Part shown: in pieces, positions 1 through 5,622 of the stretch | Layout: each line of letters opens with the position of its first letter | How positions within the stretch are numbered: the stretch's first letter is position 1 | Assembly (NCBI GenBank): GCA_905373085.1 | Contig: CAJPRR010000139.1 | Location: 1 to 5,622, forward strand | Origin: an uncultured Selenomonas sp. | GTDB taxonomy: Bacteria; Bacillota; Negativicutes; Selenomonadales; Selenomonadaceae | Length of the DNA stretch: 5,622 nt | Direction of reading: 5' to 3' | Notes under the pieces: generated by a model | Seen by the model: only the letters and a program-made list of their open reading frames with translations | Databases searched by the model: none | What the model was told of the DNA's origin: nothing | Position numbers and translations under genes: made by a program

Positions 1-685
1 CGGCGAGAACCTTCGACGACTTCTTCAGCGCCTCTTCCATGTCGCCCGTGACCTCTGCCATGGCGGCGATGAAGAGGTTGCCGAAGCTGTGTCCCTTGAG
101 TTCCGTGCCGTTTTGGAAGCGGTACTGGAAGAGCTTTTCCATCAGAGGTTCCGTATCGGCGAGCGCGACGAGGCAATTCCTGAGATCGCCCGGCGGGATG
201 ATGCCGAGTTCCTCGCGCAGCCTTCCCGAAGAGCCGCCGTCGTCAGCGACCGTCACGACTGCCGTCACGTTGCTCGTCGCCTGCTTGATGCCACGCAGAA
301 GCACGGAAAGCCCGTGCCCGCCGCCGATGACCGTGACCTGCGGCCCTTTATCGAGGCGGCGCTTCTCGTAGATGATGTCGACGAGCTTTTCCGAGTTGTC
401 GGGCAGGAGCACGCTGATGACGGAGCGTATGACGAAGCGCGTCGCAAAGAGCATCAGAGCGAGTCCTAAGACGACGATGACGACGCCGACGATCGTCGTG
501 ATCACATAGTCGAAGCTTCCGCGCCACAGGTAGACGGCGCGGAAGATGGCTTCCTCGATGATGTCGAGATACTTGTAGTTGAAGACGAGGGCGAGGCCCA
601 GGCTGACCATCATGACGCCCGCACCGAACACGAGCATCCAACGCTTGAAATGCATGCCCGGATAAAGCCATTTCAATAAGTGCAT
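1..685 (-). CDS. yvcK: YvcK/GlmR-family protein with N-terminal membrane anchor (partial, C-terminus beyond window)
   Basis: The reading frame is open from an ATG at 683-685 to the left edge: 228 complete codons and no stop, so the gene is cut by the window. Family hallmarks are visible: VIGGGHGLSVLLRG (residues 119-132), TVADDGGSSGRLR (145-157), PPGDLRNCLVAL (164-175) and KGHSFGNLFIAAM (197-209). These belong to the CofD-like Rossmann fold of YvcK, known in Bacillus to bind UDP-GlcNAc, to be needed on gluconeogenic carbon sources and to stimulate GlmS. Before this core lie about 115 extra residues with two hydrophobic segments, near 16-36 and 60-82, followed by a positively charged stretch (EKRRLDKG), so the catalytic-like domain is probably held at the inner face of the membrane. 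The Bacillus protein lacks this anchor. It sits 46 bases after rapZ, the usual partner; whiA often follows in Firmicutes but would be outside the window. The ribosome site is weak: AGGAAAGGG ends about 12 bases before the ATG, so the exact start is less sure than the identity. Confidence 0.93.
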   Translation of the reverse strand, partial: MHLLKWLYPGMHFKRWMLVFGAGVMMVSLGLALVFNYKYLDIIEEAIFRAVYLWRGSFDYVITTIVGVVIVVLGLALMLFATRFVIRSVISVLLPDNSEKLVDIIYEKRRLDKGPQVTVIGGGHGLSVLLRGIKQATSNVTAVVTVADDGGSSGRLREELGIIPPGDLRNCLVALADTEPLMEKLFQYRFQNGTELKGHSFGNLFIAAMAEVTGDMEEALKKSSKVLA

Positions 686-731
686 TCTTTCGATCGACCC
701 TTTCCTATCAGGCTGTGCGAAACGCGCCCGT

Positions 732-1637
732 CTATTCGGGCAGCTCTGCAGGATGCTCGGCAACTTCGTTCTTCATAAGGTCGCGATGCTCAAGCTCTGC
801 CTGGAAGCCGCGCGTCGTCAGGAAACGATAGATATGGCAGGCGATGTAGACGCTTCGGTGCATGCCGCCCGTGCAGCCGACGGCGATGACGAACTGCGGC
901 TTGCCCTCCTTGATGTACTGCGGCATGAGGAAGTCGAGCATGGCGTCGAGCTTTTCTTCGAACTCCTGCGTCACGGGCCACTTGCCGATGTACTCGGCAA
1001 CCTCCGGGACAGCGCCGCTCTTTCGGCGCAGTTCCTCGATGTAGAAGGGATTCGGCAGGAAGCGCACGTCGAGCACCATGTCAGCATCCAGGGGCATGCC
1101 GAACTTGAAGCCGAAGGACAGGACGTTGATGCTCATCTTGCGCCCGTCCTCGCTGCCGAAGAGGCGCCAGATCTTTTCCTTGAGATCGACCTTCCTCAAC
1201 ACGGATGTGTCGATGATGTACGTCGCCTTGTTGCGCACAGGCTCCAGGCGACGGCGTTCCTTCTGGATGCCGTCGGAGATGCGTGCGTTCGCCGCCATCG
1301 GATGGCGGCGGCGCGTCTCCTTGTAGCGGCGGATGATCGCCTCGTCGGAGGCTTCCATGAAGAGCATCTCGTAGGGCGTCCCCGCCTTGTCCACCTCTTC
1401 GAGCACATGCACGAAGGTGTCGAAGAACTCGCGCCCGCGCGTGTCCACGACGAGCACGACGCGGCGCACATGGCCGGCCGAATGGCGGCAAAGCTCGGCA
1501 AACTTCGGGATGAACACCGGCGGCAGATTGTCCACCACGAAATAGCCGAGGTCTTCCAAAAAGCGGCACGCCTGCGTCTTGCCGCTGCCCGAAAGCCCCG
1601 TCACGATGATAAATTTGAAATCCTTCTCTTTCGTCAT
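732..1637 (-). CDS. rapZ: RapZ/YvcJ nucleotide-binding regulatory protein (RNase adapter family)
   Basis: 301 residues, close to the family's usual 285-295. The N-terminal P-loop domain shows Walker A GLSGSGKT (residues 14-21), the family signature DNLPP (36-40) and a Walker B-like VVLVVDTRG ending at 68. The C-terminal domain shows SFGFKFG, DVRFLPNPFY and the near-C-terminal GCTGGMHRSV, all typical of RapZ. Known biology: in E. coli RapZ senses GlcN-6-P and delivers the small RNA GlmZ to RNase E; in Bacillus YvcJ is a nucleotide hydrolase linked to competence, with no such RNA known. Here the extreme C-terminus is RDLMKNEVAEHPAELPE, rather acidic, without the Lys/Arg cluster that E. coli RapZ uses for RNA binding, so an RNA-adapter role is doubtful. 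A GTG nine bases further upstream (1644-1646) is in frame, but the ATG at 1637 has the well-placed AGGGGTGG in front and is preferred. It lies 49 bases after the second HAD gene and 46 before yvcK, with no terminator seen on either side. Confidence 0.96.
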   Translation of the reverse strand: MTKEKDFKFIIVTGLSGSGKTQACRFLEDLGYFVVDNLPPVFIPKFAELCRHSAGHVRRVVLVVDTRGREFFDTFVHVLEEVDKAGTPYEMLFMEASDEAIIRRYKETRRRHPMAANARISDGIQKERRRLEPVRNKATYIIDTSVLRKVDLKEKIWRLFGSEDGRKMSINVLSFGFKFGMPLDADMVLDVRFLPNPFYIEELRRKSGAVPEVAEYIGKWPVTQEFEEKLDAMLDFLMPQYIKEGKPQFVIAVGCTGGMHRSVYIACHIYRFLTTRGFQAELEHRDLMKNEVAEHPAELPE

Positions 1638-1642
1638 GCTGT

Positions 1643-1650
1643 CCACCCCT
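1643..1650 (-). promoter_or_regulatory. Ribosome binding site deciding the rapZ start
   Basis: Read on the minus strand this is AGGGGTGG, five bases before the ATG at 1635-1637. The alternative in-frame GTG start at 1644-1646 lies inside this motif, so using it would leave no correctly spaced Shine-Dalgarno sequence. This supports the shorter, 301-residue product. Confidence 0.65.
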
Positions 1651-1686
1651 GCACTTTGATAAGAACCTCTTGGCGAAATTCAGATC

Positions 1687-2484
1687 CTAGAGAACAAGCT
1701 CCTCGATCGCCCTTGCCACGCCGTCCTCGTCGCAGCCCGGCGCGAGATATGTCGCGAGCGCCTTCGCTTCCTCCTGCCCGTTCGCCGTGACGACGCTCGT
1801 TCCCGCGAGGCGCAGCATGGAAAGGTCGTTGTCCGAGTCGCCGCAGGCCATGACCTCGTCCGCCCGAATGCCCGTCGCACGCAGGATCGCCTCGATGCCC
1901 GTCGCCTTCGATACGCCCGGCGGCACGAGGTCGAGCGTGTAGCCCTTCGACTGCTGCGGATCGACGCGCCCCGCGAAGCGCTCGCGGATCGACGCGGCGA
2001 TGGCGCTGACGCCGCCCGCGAGGTCGCGCACGACGACCTGCGCGACGCCCTCGACGTACGGCGAGAAGTCCTCGCCGACCTCGTGCACGGCGAAACCCTG
2101 CACCGTGCGGTAGGCTGTGAAATACTCGGGGCGGAAATCCTCGGCGTAGATGTCGTCGCCGACGTACCACTGCGCGTACCAGCCGTTCTCCCGCGCAAAC
2201 GTCAGAAGCTCCGTCACCGTCTCGGGCGAAAAGGCGCGCAAAAAGAGCGGCTCCGTCGCATCGAGCGCCTGCACCAGAGCGCCGTTGCACGAGATGATCG
2301 GCGCGTTCGCCCCGATGATCCTGCCGAAGTAGCTCGCCGAGAGCAGCATGCGCCCCGTCGCCAGCGTCACGGCGACGCCCTTTGCCATCGCCCGCCGCAA
2401 GACGTTCTTGCTGTAGTCCGACACCGTCTTTTCCGAAGTCAAGAGCGTGCCGTCGAGATCCATCACGATCAGCCGAATTGCCAT
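1687..2484 (-). CDS. Cof-type HAD-IIB family phosphatase (second of tandem pair)
   Basis: 265 residues, normal for Cof/YidA-like HAD hydrolases, which remove phosphate from small metabolites, often sugar phosphates or cofactors, in the cytosol. All four HAD motifs are present: motif I DLDGTL with nucleophile D9 and acid/base D11; motif II Thr in TLATGR (T43); motif III Lys in GVSKATG (K193); motif IV GDSDND (215-220), which binds Mg2+. The middle part (about 85-185) is the C2-type cap that sets substrate choice, and nothing in it tells the substrate. After motif IV the usual VAMGNA-like stretch is changed to VVTANG, with the C-terminal DEDGVARAI conserved. Only three bases separate it from the upstream paralogue; its ribosome site (GAGGG) lies inside the end of that gene, so the two are probably translationally coupled. 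Amino-sugar neighbours make a sugar-phosphate substrate plausible, but that is inference. Confidence 0.93.
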   Translation of the reverse strand: MAIRLIVMDLDGTLLTSEKTVSDYSKNVLRRAMAKGVAVTLATGRMLLSASYFGRIIGANAPIISCNGALVQALDATEPLFLRAFSPETVTELLTFARENGWYAQWYVGDDIYAEDFRPEYFTAYRTVQGFAVHEVGEDFSPYVEGVAQVVVRDLAGGVSAIAASIRERFAGRVDPQQSKGYTLDLVPPGVSKATGIEAILRATGIRADEVMACGDSDNDLSMLRLAGTSVVTANGQEEAKALATYLAPGCDEDGVARAIEELVL

Positions 2485-2487
2485 CCT

Positions 2488-3312
2488 CTATCCCTCATGC
2501 TTTCTTTGCTTTCCTTCCAGCACATAGGCGTGCACAGCCCGTGCCACGCCGTCCGCCGCCTCGTTGTCTGCGAGAAAGTCCGCCGCCTCCCGCGCCGCCT
2601 GCGTGCCCGTCGCCATGGCGACGCCGACGCCCGCGGCTGAGAGCATCTCGCAGTCGTTGTCCGAGTCGCCGAGCGCCAGCACTTCCTGCAGGGAGATGCC
2701 GAGGCTTGCCGCAAGGCGCTCGATGCTCGCCGCCTTCGACACGCCCTCCGCCATGATGTCGACGTACTTCTCCTTCGAGCGCACAGCTCGAACCTTTCCC
2801 TTGAACATGCGCGAGAGTTCCGCCGCACGCGCTGCCGTCTCCTCGGCACGATCCGTGATCGACAGCAGCTTGAAGACGCGCGTCCCCAGCGCATGGAGGC
2901 CGTCCCAGCCGACGGCCTTTCCCTCGACGCCCGCGCTCTTCTCGTAAGCGCAGGCACGGCGGTCGCGCTCACAGAAGAAAAGCCCCTCGTCCGTATAGAG
3001 CTGCACGTACCAGCCGCGTTCCTTCATGCAGTCGAGGATTTCACGCACCACGTCGGGCGCGGCGGGCGAGGCGAAAAGCTCCTCGCCCGCCGTGGTCTTG
3101 ACGAGTGCGCCGTTGCACGAGACGATCGGCGCCGTGACGCCGATCTCCTTCGCGTAGGGCAGGGCCGAGAGGTGCATGCGTCCCGTGGCGATCGCCACAT
3201 GGACGCCCTTTGCCGCCGCCTCCTTGAGCGCCGCCCGATTCTTTTCAGAGATGCCGTTCTTCGCGTCGAGCAGCGTGCCGTCCATATCCGTCACAATCAT
3301 GCGTATTGCCAT
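2488..3312 (-). CDS. Cof-type HAD-IIB family phosphatase (first of tandem pair)
   Basis: 274 residues, intact. HAD motifs: DMDGTL (D9 nucleophile, D11 acid/base), AIATGR (T43), GVSKAAS (K193) and GDSDND (215-220). These fall at exactly the same residue numbers as in the following gene, and both proteins begin MAIR-x-IV-x-D-x-DGTLL, so they are clear paralogues. The cap domain (about 85-185) has diverged strongly between the two, including a Cys/Arg-rich stretch FFCERDRRACAYEKS here that is absent from the partner, which suggests different substrates. The C-terminus extends nine residues past the partner's, ending in EGKQRKHEG. Translation likely starts at the ATG at 3310-3312, with AGGGAAGGAA ending 8 bases before it. 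It begins 39 bases after nagA ends, with no terminator between, so it is probably co-transcribed. The substrate is unknown; amino-sugar phosphates are a guess from context. Confidence 0.93.
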   Translation of the reverse strand: MAIRMIVTDMDGTLLDAKNGISEKNRAALKEAAAKGVHVAIATGRMHLSALPYAKEIGVTAPIVSCNGALVKTTAGEELFASPAAPDVVREILDCMKERGWYVQLYTDEGLFFCERDRRACAYEKSAGVEGKAVGWDGLHALGTRVFKLLSITDRAEETAARAAELSRMFKGKVRAVRSKEKYVDIMAEGVSKAASIERLAASLGISLQEVLALGDSDNDCEMLSAAGVGVAMATGTQAAREAADFLADNEAADGVARAVHAYVLEGKQRKHEG

Positions 3313-3351
3313 TCGTCCGATTCCTTCCCTTGCCTTCTTGAAGCCTTCCCT

Positions 3352-4554
3352 CTACTCCCTGTCCTGCCACGTACCGTCCAAGGCGTCGGGCGCGGCGATG
3401 TAGGCGAGATGCCCGCCGACAATCGTCGCGGCGATGTTGAAATCGTCATCGAAGAGCGTGAGATCGGCTCGCTTCTCCTCCTCCAAGGAGCCGGTCTCCT
3501 CATAGATGCCGAGTTCTTCCGCGGGCGTGCGCGTGACCATCTCGACGACGCGCTCGATGGGTGCGCGCGTCGTCCTGGCGAAGTTTCGGACCGCCTCGTT
3601 CATCGCGAGCACGCTGCCCGCGAGCGTGCCGTCCGCCAGCTCCGCACGCGTGCCCCTGACCGTGACCTCCTGCCCGCCCAGCTCGAAGACGCCGCTGCCC
3701 ATGCCGGCCGCACGCATCGAGTCCGTCACGAGGATGATGTTCCGGCCGTCCTTCGCGTGGTAGAGGATGCGCTGCGCCGCAGGATCGACGTGTATGTTGT
3801 CGGCGATGAGTTCGCAGTTGACCTTGGTGTCGAGCGCCGCGCCGACGATGCCCGGATGACGCTGATGAAGGCCGCTCATGGCATTGAAGCAGTGCGTGAT
3901 GTGCGTGACGCCATGCTTCTCTATGACTTCGAGCGCTGTCCCGTAGTCCGCGCTCGAATGGCCGATGGAAACGAGGATGCCCGCATCGCGGCAGCGGTCG
4001 ATGAACGTGTACTTGCCGTCAAGCTCCTCGGGCGCCAGGGTCACGATGCGCACGACATCCTCGAAGGACTCGATCCAGTCGTAGTCGGCACGCACGATCG
4101 CCTCTTCCGCCTGCGCTCCCTTGTACGCCTTGCTGATGAAAGGGCCTTCCATGTGCACGCCGAGGATGCGCGCGCCCTCGGGCGTCATGCGCATGGCGCT
4201 GCGCACGCGCTCGAAGGCGGCGTGCACCGCGTCCTCGCCCGCCGTCATCGTCGTCGCGAGCCACGAGACGACGCCCGTGCGCACGAGGTAGCGGCCGATA
4301 GCGGGCAGAGCTTCCGCCGCCTCGTCCATCACGTCCCGGCCGCACGCGCCGTGCACATGCACGTTGATGAAGCCCGGCGAGACGAAGAGGCCGTGCGCGT
4401 CATGCACCTCCTCGATGCCCGCTTCCGCCTCCACCTCATCCATGTCGATGATCCGCTCGATGCGCTCGCCGTAGAGGAGCGCCATGTCGTCCATGATGCG
4501 GAAGTCTCCCTCCATGTTCGGCAGCAAGAGCCGTCCGTTGATGATCGCCCTCAT
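3352..4554 (-). CDS. nagA: N-acetylglucosamine-6-phosphate deacetylase
   Basis: 400 residues, a normal NagA length. The enzyme removes acetate from GlcNAc-6-P to give GlcN-6-P, feeding either glycolysis (through NagB) or cell-wall precursor synthesis. Amidohydrolase-fold landmarks: PGFINVHVHGACG with metal-site HxH (H66, H68), GVHMEGPFI with metal ligand E136, SIGHSSA with H199, THITHCFNAM with H221, and VTDSMRAAG with the likely catalytic D278. The final strand region RADLTLFDDDFN is also typical. A longer open frame continues upstream to 4890, but that part overlaps the kinase gene completely and does not resemble NagA; the ATG at 4552-4554, giving MRAIINGRLL, has AAAGG four bases before it and matches the family start. 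The start overlaps the kinase stop by four bases (ATGA), which predicts translational coupling. No nagB (GlcN-6-P deaminase) is next to it in this window. Confidence 0.96.
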   Translation of the reverse strand: MRAIINGRLLLPNMEGDFRIMDDMALLYGERIERIIDMDEVEAEAGIEEVHDAHGLFVSPGFINVHVHGACGRDVMDEAAEALPAIGRYLVRTGVVSWLATTMTAGEDAVHAAFERVRSAMRMTPEGARILGVHMEGPFISKAYKGAQAEEAIVRADYDWIESFEDVVRIVTLAPEELDGKYTFIDRCRDAGILVSIGHSSADYGTALEVIEKHGVTHITHCFNAMSGLHQRHPGIVGAALDTKVNCELIADNIHVDPAAQRILYHAKDGRNIILVTDSMRAAGMGSGVFELGGQEVTVRGTRAELADGTLAGSVLAMNEAVRNFARTTRAPIERVVEMVTRTPAEELGIYEETGSLEEEKRADLTLFDDDFNIAATIVGGHLAYIAAPDALDGTWQDRE

Positions 4555-5486
4555 CTGACCTTTCCCGCCTCCCCTGTTCCTCGCTTCTGCGCCCTCTCCC
4601 GCGTGTCCTGGCGGCGTTGGAGAAAGTGATAGAGCGCTCCCATGAGTCCTGCATCGTTGCCCAGCTCGGCGAAAGCGAGCTGCGTCGCGGAACGGAAAGG
4701 AAGCGGCACCGCTTCCTCCAAGTCCGCCAAGATGCGCGGCGCCAGATACTGCCGCTCCGCCATCACCGCGCCGCCGAGGACGATGCGCTCGGGATTGAAC
4801 ATGCAGCAGATATTCGCGATTCCCTCGACGAGCGGCGCGACAAGCCCTGCGATGGCGTTCACCGCATCGGCGTCGCCCGCACGCGCCCACGCGAACACCG
4901 CCTCGCCGTCAAGATCCTCGGCGACGCCGTGCGCCCTCGCCGCCCGCTGCACCATGCGGCGCACGGAAGCGAGGTCGCCGAGCCTGCCGCCCGCGAGCCT
5001 CATGCTGCCGGCCTCGCCCGCGCTGTAGTTTGCGCCGCGCCAAAGCCTGCCGTTGAAAAGGATGGAAGCCCCGACATCCGTGCCGACCGTCAGACAGACG
5101 AGCGAGCGCACGCCGCGGCCTGCGCCGAGCCAGTACTCGCCAAGCCCCGCGCAGTTCACATCGTTCTCAACCGTGCAGGGGATTCCCGTCGCTTCTTCGA
5201 CGAGAGCCTTGAGCGACATCCCCGTGTAATCCTTGATGCTCGGTCCTGCGTAGATGACCTTGCCCGCGACCGGATCGACGATGCCGAGCGTCGAGATCGC
5301 GACGCCCGCGACGCCTCTTCCCCGGAAAGCATCGACGATGGCGAGCGCCTTTTTGGCTACGCCCTGCGCTCCCGCCGTCCGCCCTTCCGTCGGCACAGAG
5401 CCTTTCTCGCGCAGCCTGCCGCCTGCGGCAAGCGCATACTTGATCGAAGTGCCGCCAATATCCAAGCAAATGAAATTTTCTTCCAT
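4551..5486 (-). CDS. ROK-family sugar kinase, zinc-motif-less subgroup
   Basis: 311 residues, typical of ROK kinases, which phosphorylate hexoses or amino sugars with ATP in the cytosol. The N-terminal phosphate-binding motif DIGGTSIK (residues 9-16) and the ENDVN motif with the probable catalytic base D109 are intact; a second nucleotide-site stretch, IVLGGAV, lies at 235-241. The sugar-contact region reads GEAGSM (157-162), where most ROK proteins have GE-x-GH. The Cys-rich zinc loop (CxCGxxGCxE) that normally follows is replaced by LGDLASVRRMV. That matches the zinc-less ROK branch that includes beta-glucoside kinases, but N-acetylglucosamine or N-acetylmannosamine kinase activity is equally possible given the overlap with nagA. 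There is no N-terminal helix-turn-helix, so it is not a ROK repressor. The ATG at 5484-5486 (MEENFICLDIGG) has GAGG nine bases before it; the ATG three codons upstream (5493-5495) has GAGG directly touching it and is less likely. It is the first gene after the promoter. Confidence 0.9.
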   Translation of the reverse strand: MEENFICLDIGGTSIKYALAAGGRLREKGSVPTEGRTAGAQGVAKKALAIVDAFRGRGVAGVAISTLGIVDPVAGKVIYAGPSIKDYTGMSLKALVEEATGIPCTVENDVNCAGLGEYWLGAGRGVRSLVCLTVGTDVGASILFNGRLWRGANYSAGEAGSMRLAGGRLGDLASVRRMVQRAARAHGVAEDLDGEAVFAWARAGDADAVNAIAGLVAPLVEGIANICCMFNPERIVLGGAVMAERQYLAPRILADLEEAVPLPFRSATQLAFAELGNDAGLMGALYHFLQRRQDTRERAQKRGTGEAGKVR

Positions 5487-5495
5487 TGACCCCAT

Positions 5496-5499
5496 CCTC
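5496..5499 (-). promoter_or_regulatory. Ribosome binding site deciding the kinase start
   Basis: GAGG on the minus strand, nine bases before the ATG at 5484-5486 and directly against the alternative ATG at 5493-5495. The spacing favours the downstream start, which also begins closer to the conserved ROK core. Confidence 0.5.
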
Positions 5500-5519
5500 G
5501 AAAATATTGAACATCGTTC

Positions 5520-5559
5520 CTACCACTATAGCACAGGAGGAGCATGTGCGCAATGGTAG
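5520..5559. promoter_or_regulatory. Nested inverted repeat over the promoter core, candidate operator
   Basis: The outer arms CTACCA (5520-5525) and TGGTAG (5554-5559) and the inner arms GCACA (5531-5535) and TGTGC (5545-5549) form one dyad centred near 5540, inside the spacer of the predicted promoter. The inner left arm abuts the -10 and the inner right arm overlaps the -35. A protein bound here would block RNA polymerase. The arms do not match the TGGTCTAGACCA-like site I know for NagR/YvoA, so the regulator is not identified. The repeat could also arise by chance in a GC-rich leader. Confidence 0.35.
5525..5553 (-). promoter_or_regulatory. Putative sigma-70/sigma-A type promoter for the operon
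   Basis: Read on the minus strand: a -35-like TTGCGC (5548-5553), a 17-base spacer, then TATAGT (5525-5530) preceded by TGC, an extended -10 element. The -10 is good, the -35 matches only the first three bases of the consensus, and the extended -10 would compensate. Transcription would start near 5518, leaving a leader of about 30 bases before the kinase ATG. This is the only convincing promoter upstream of the first gene, and the gaps between later genes are too short or too plain to show others. Confidence 0.55.
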
Positions 5560-5579
5560 TGACAAGGCGGTATGTGTCA
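5560..5579. promoter_or_regulatory. Short upstream dyad TGACA-N10-TGTCA
   Basis: Two perfect 5-base inverted arms (5560-5564 and 5575-5579) separated by ten bases lie just upstream of the predicted -35. The position would suit an activator or a second operator half. It is short enough to be accidental, so this is only a pointer. Confidence 0.2.
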
Positions 5580-5622
5580 AGATGTTCTCGGTGGGGAATT
5601 TTTACCCTTGAAGTGTCTGCCT

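Noticed and set aside
686..731. Rho-independent terminator or second promoter between rapZ and yvcK
   Set aside because: The 46-base gap holds only a 6-base CGATCG palindrome, no GC stem with a T-run, and no paired -35/-10 elements.
753..1790. A 345-codon plus-strand open frame opposite rapZ
   Set aside because: Composition is typical of antisense shadow translation (runs of His, Arg, Ala, Asp) and it mirrors a secure rapZ gene. No ribosome site or domain supports it.
2893..4629. A 578-codon open frame on the plus strand, antisense to nagA and the first HAD gene
   Set aside because: Its translation is Arg/His/Asp/Ala-rich low-complexity sequence with no recognisable motif. It lies opposite well-identified genes. 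Long antisense open frames are expected in high-GC DNA.
4555..4890. N-terminal extension of the nagA frame by 112 codons
   Set aside because: It overlaps the kinase coding sequence entirely, has a shadow-like composition, and the family start with a ribosome site lies at 4554.
4617..5489. A 290-codon plus-strand open frame opposite the ROK kinase
   Set aside because: It is a complement shadow of a gene with intact ROK motifs and has no motif of its own.
5575..5580. Perfect -35 hexamer TTGACA on the minus strand
   Set aside because: At a 16-18 base spacing no acceptable -10 follows (ACCATT or similar). The good TATAGT is 44 bases away, so it is not paired with it. It may belong to the short upstream dyad.
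5593..5607. GGGG-AATTTTTA-CCC as a possible terminator hairpin of an upstream gene
   Set aside because: The stem is only three base pairs, the A/T run sits in the loop, and no T-tract follows on either strand.

Overview
The window reads as one high-GC, chromosomal, housekeeping-type segment from a Gram-positive-lineage (Firmicutes/Bacillota) bacterium. All six real genes lie on the minus strand and follow each other with gaps of 3 to 49 bases or a 4-base overlap, so they look like a single transcription unit running from right to left. The strong G/C preference at third codon positions, the rapZ-yvcK gene pair, and a YvcK with an N-terminal membrane anchor suggest a GC-rich Negativicutes member such as a Selenomonas relative. 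That taxonomic guess is inference. No tRNA, rRNA, CRISPR array, insertion sequence or phage gene was seen.

Layout in transcription order (right to left). At 5487-5622 there is an intergenic leader with a plausible extended -10 sigma-70-type promoter. A nested inverted repeat covers the whole promoter core. Then come: a zinc-motif-less ROK-family sugar kinase (4551-5486); nagA, N-acetylglucosamine-6-phosphate deacetylase (3352-4554), overlapping the kinase by the ATGA type of stop/start; two tandem paralogous Cof-type HAD phosphatases (2488-3312 and 1687-2484); rapZ/yvcJ, the P-loop nucleotide-binding regulator (732-1637); and the first 228 codons of a yvcK/glmR-type protein (1-685), cut by the left edge of the window.

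The genes can be read as one theme. The ROK kinase may make an amino-sugar 6-phosphate, and NagA converts GlcNAc-6-P to GlcN-6-P. RapZ homologues respond to GlcN-6-P in enterobacteria, and YvcK/GlmR homologues bind UDP-GlcNAc in Bacillus and control its synthesis. The two HAD enzymes would be candidate sugar-phosphate phosphatases in the same circuit. The operon would thus join amino-sugar salvage to two known sensors of the same pathway. The individual gene identities are mostly secure; the kinase substrate, the phosphatase substrates and the joint-circuit idea are inference. I see no clearly new class of system here; the most interesting points are this operon composition, the membrane-anchored YvcK and the dyad over the promoter.
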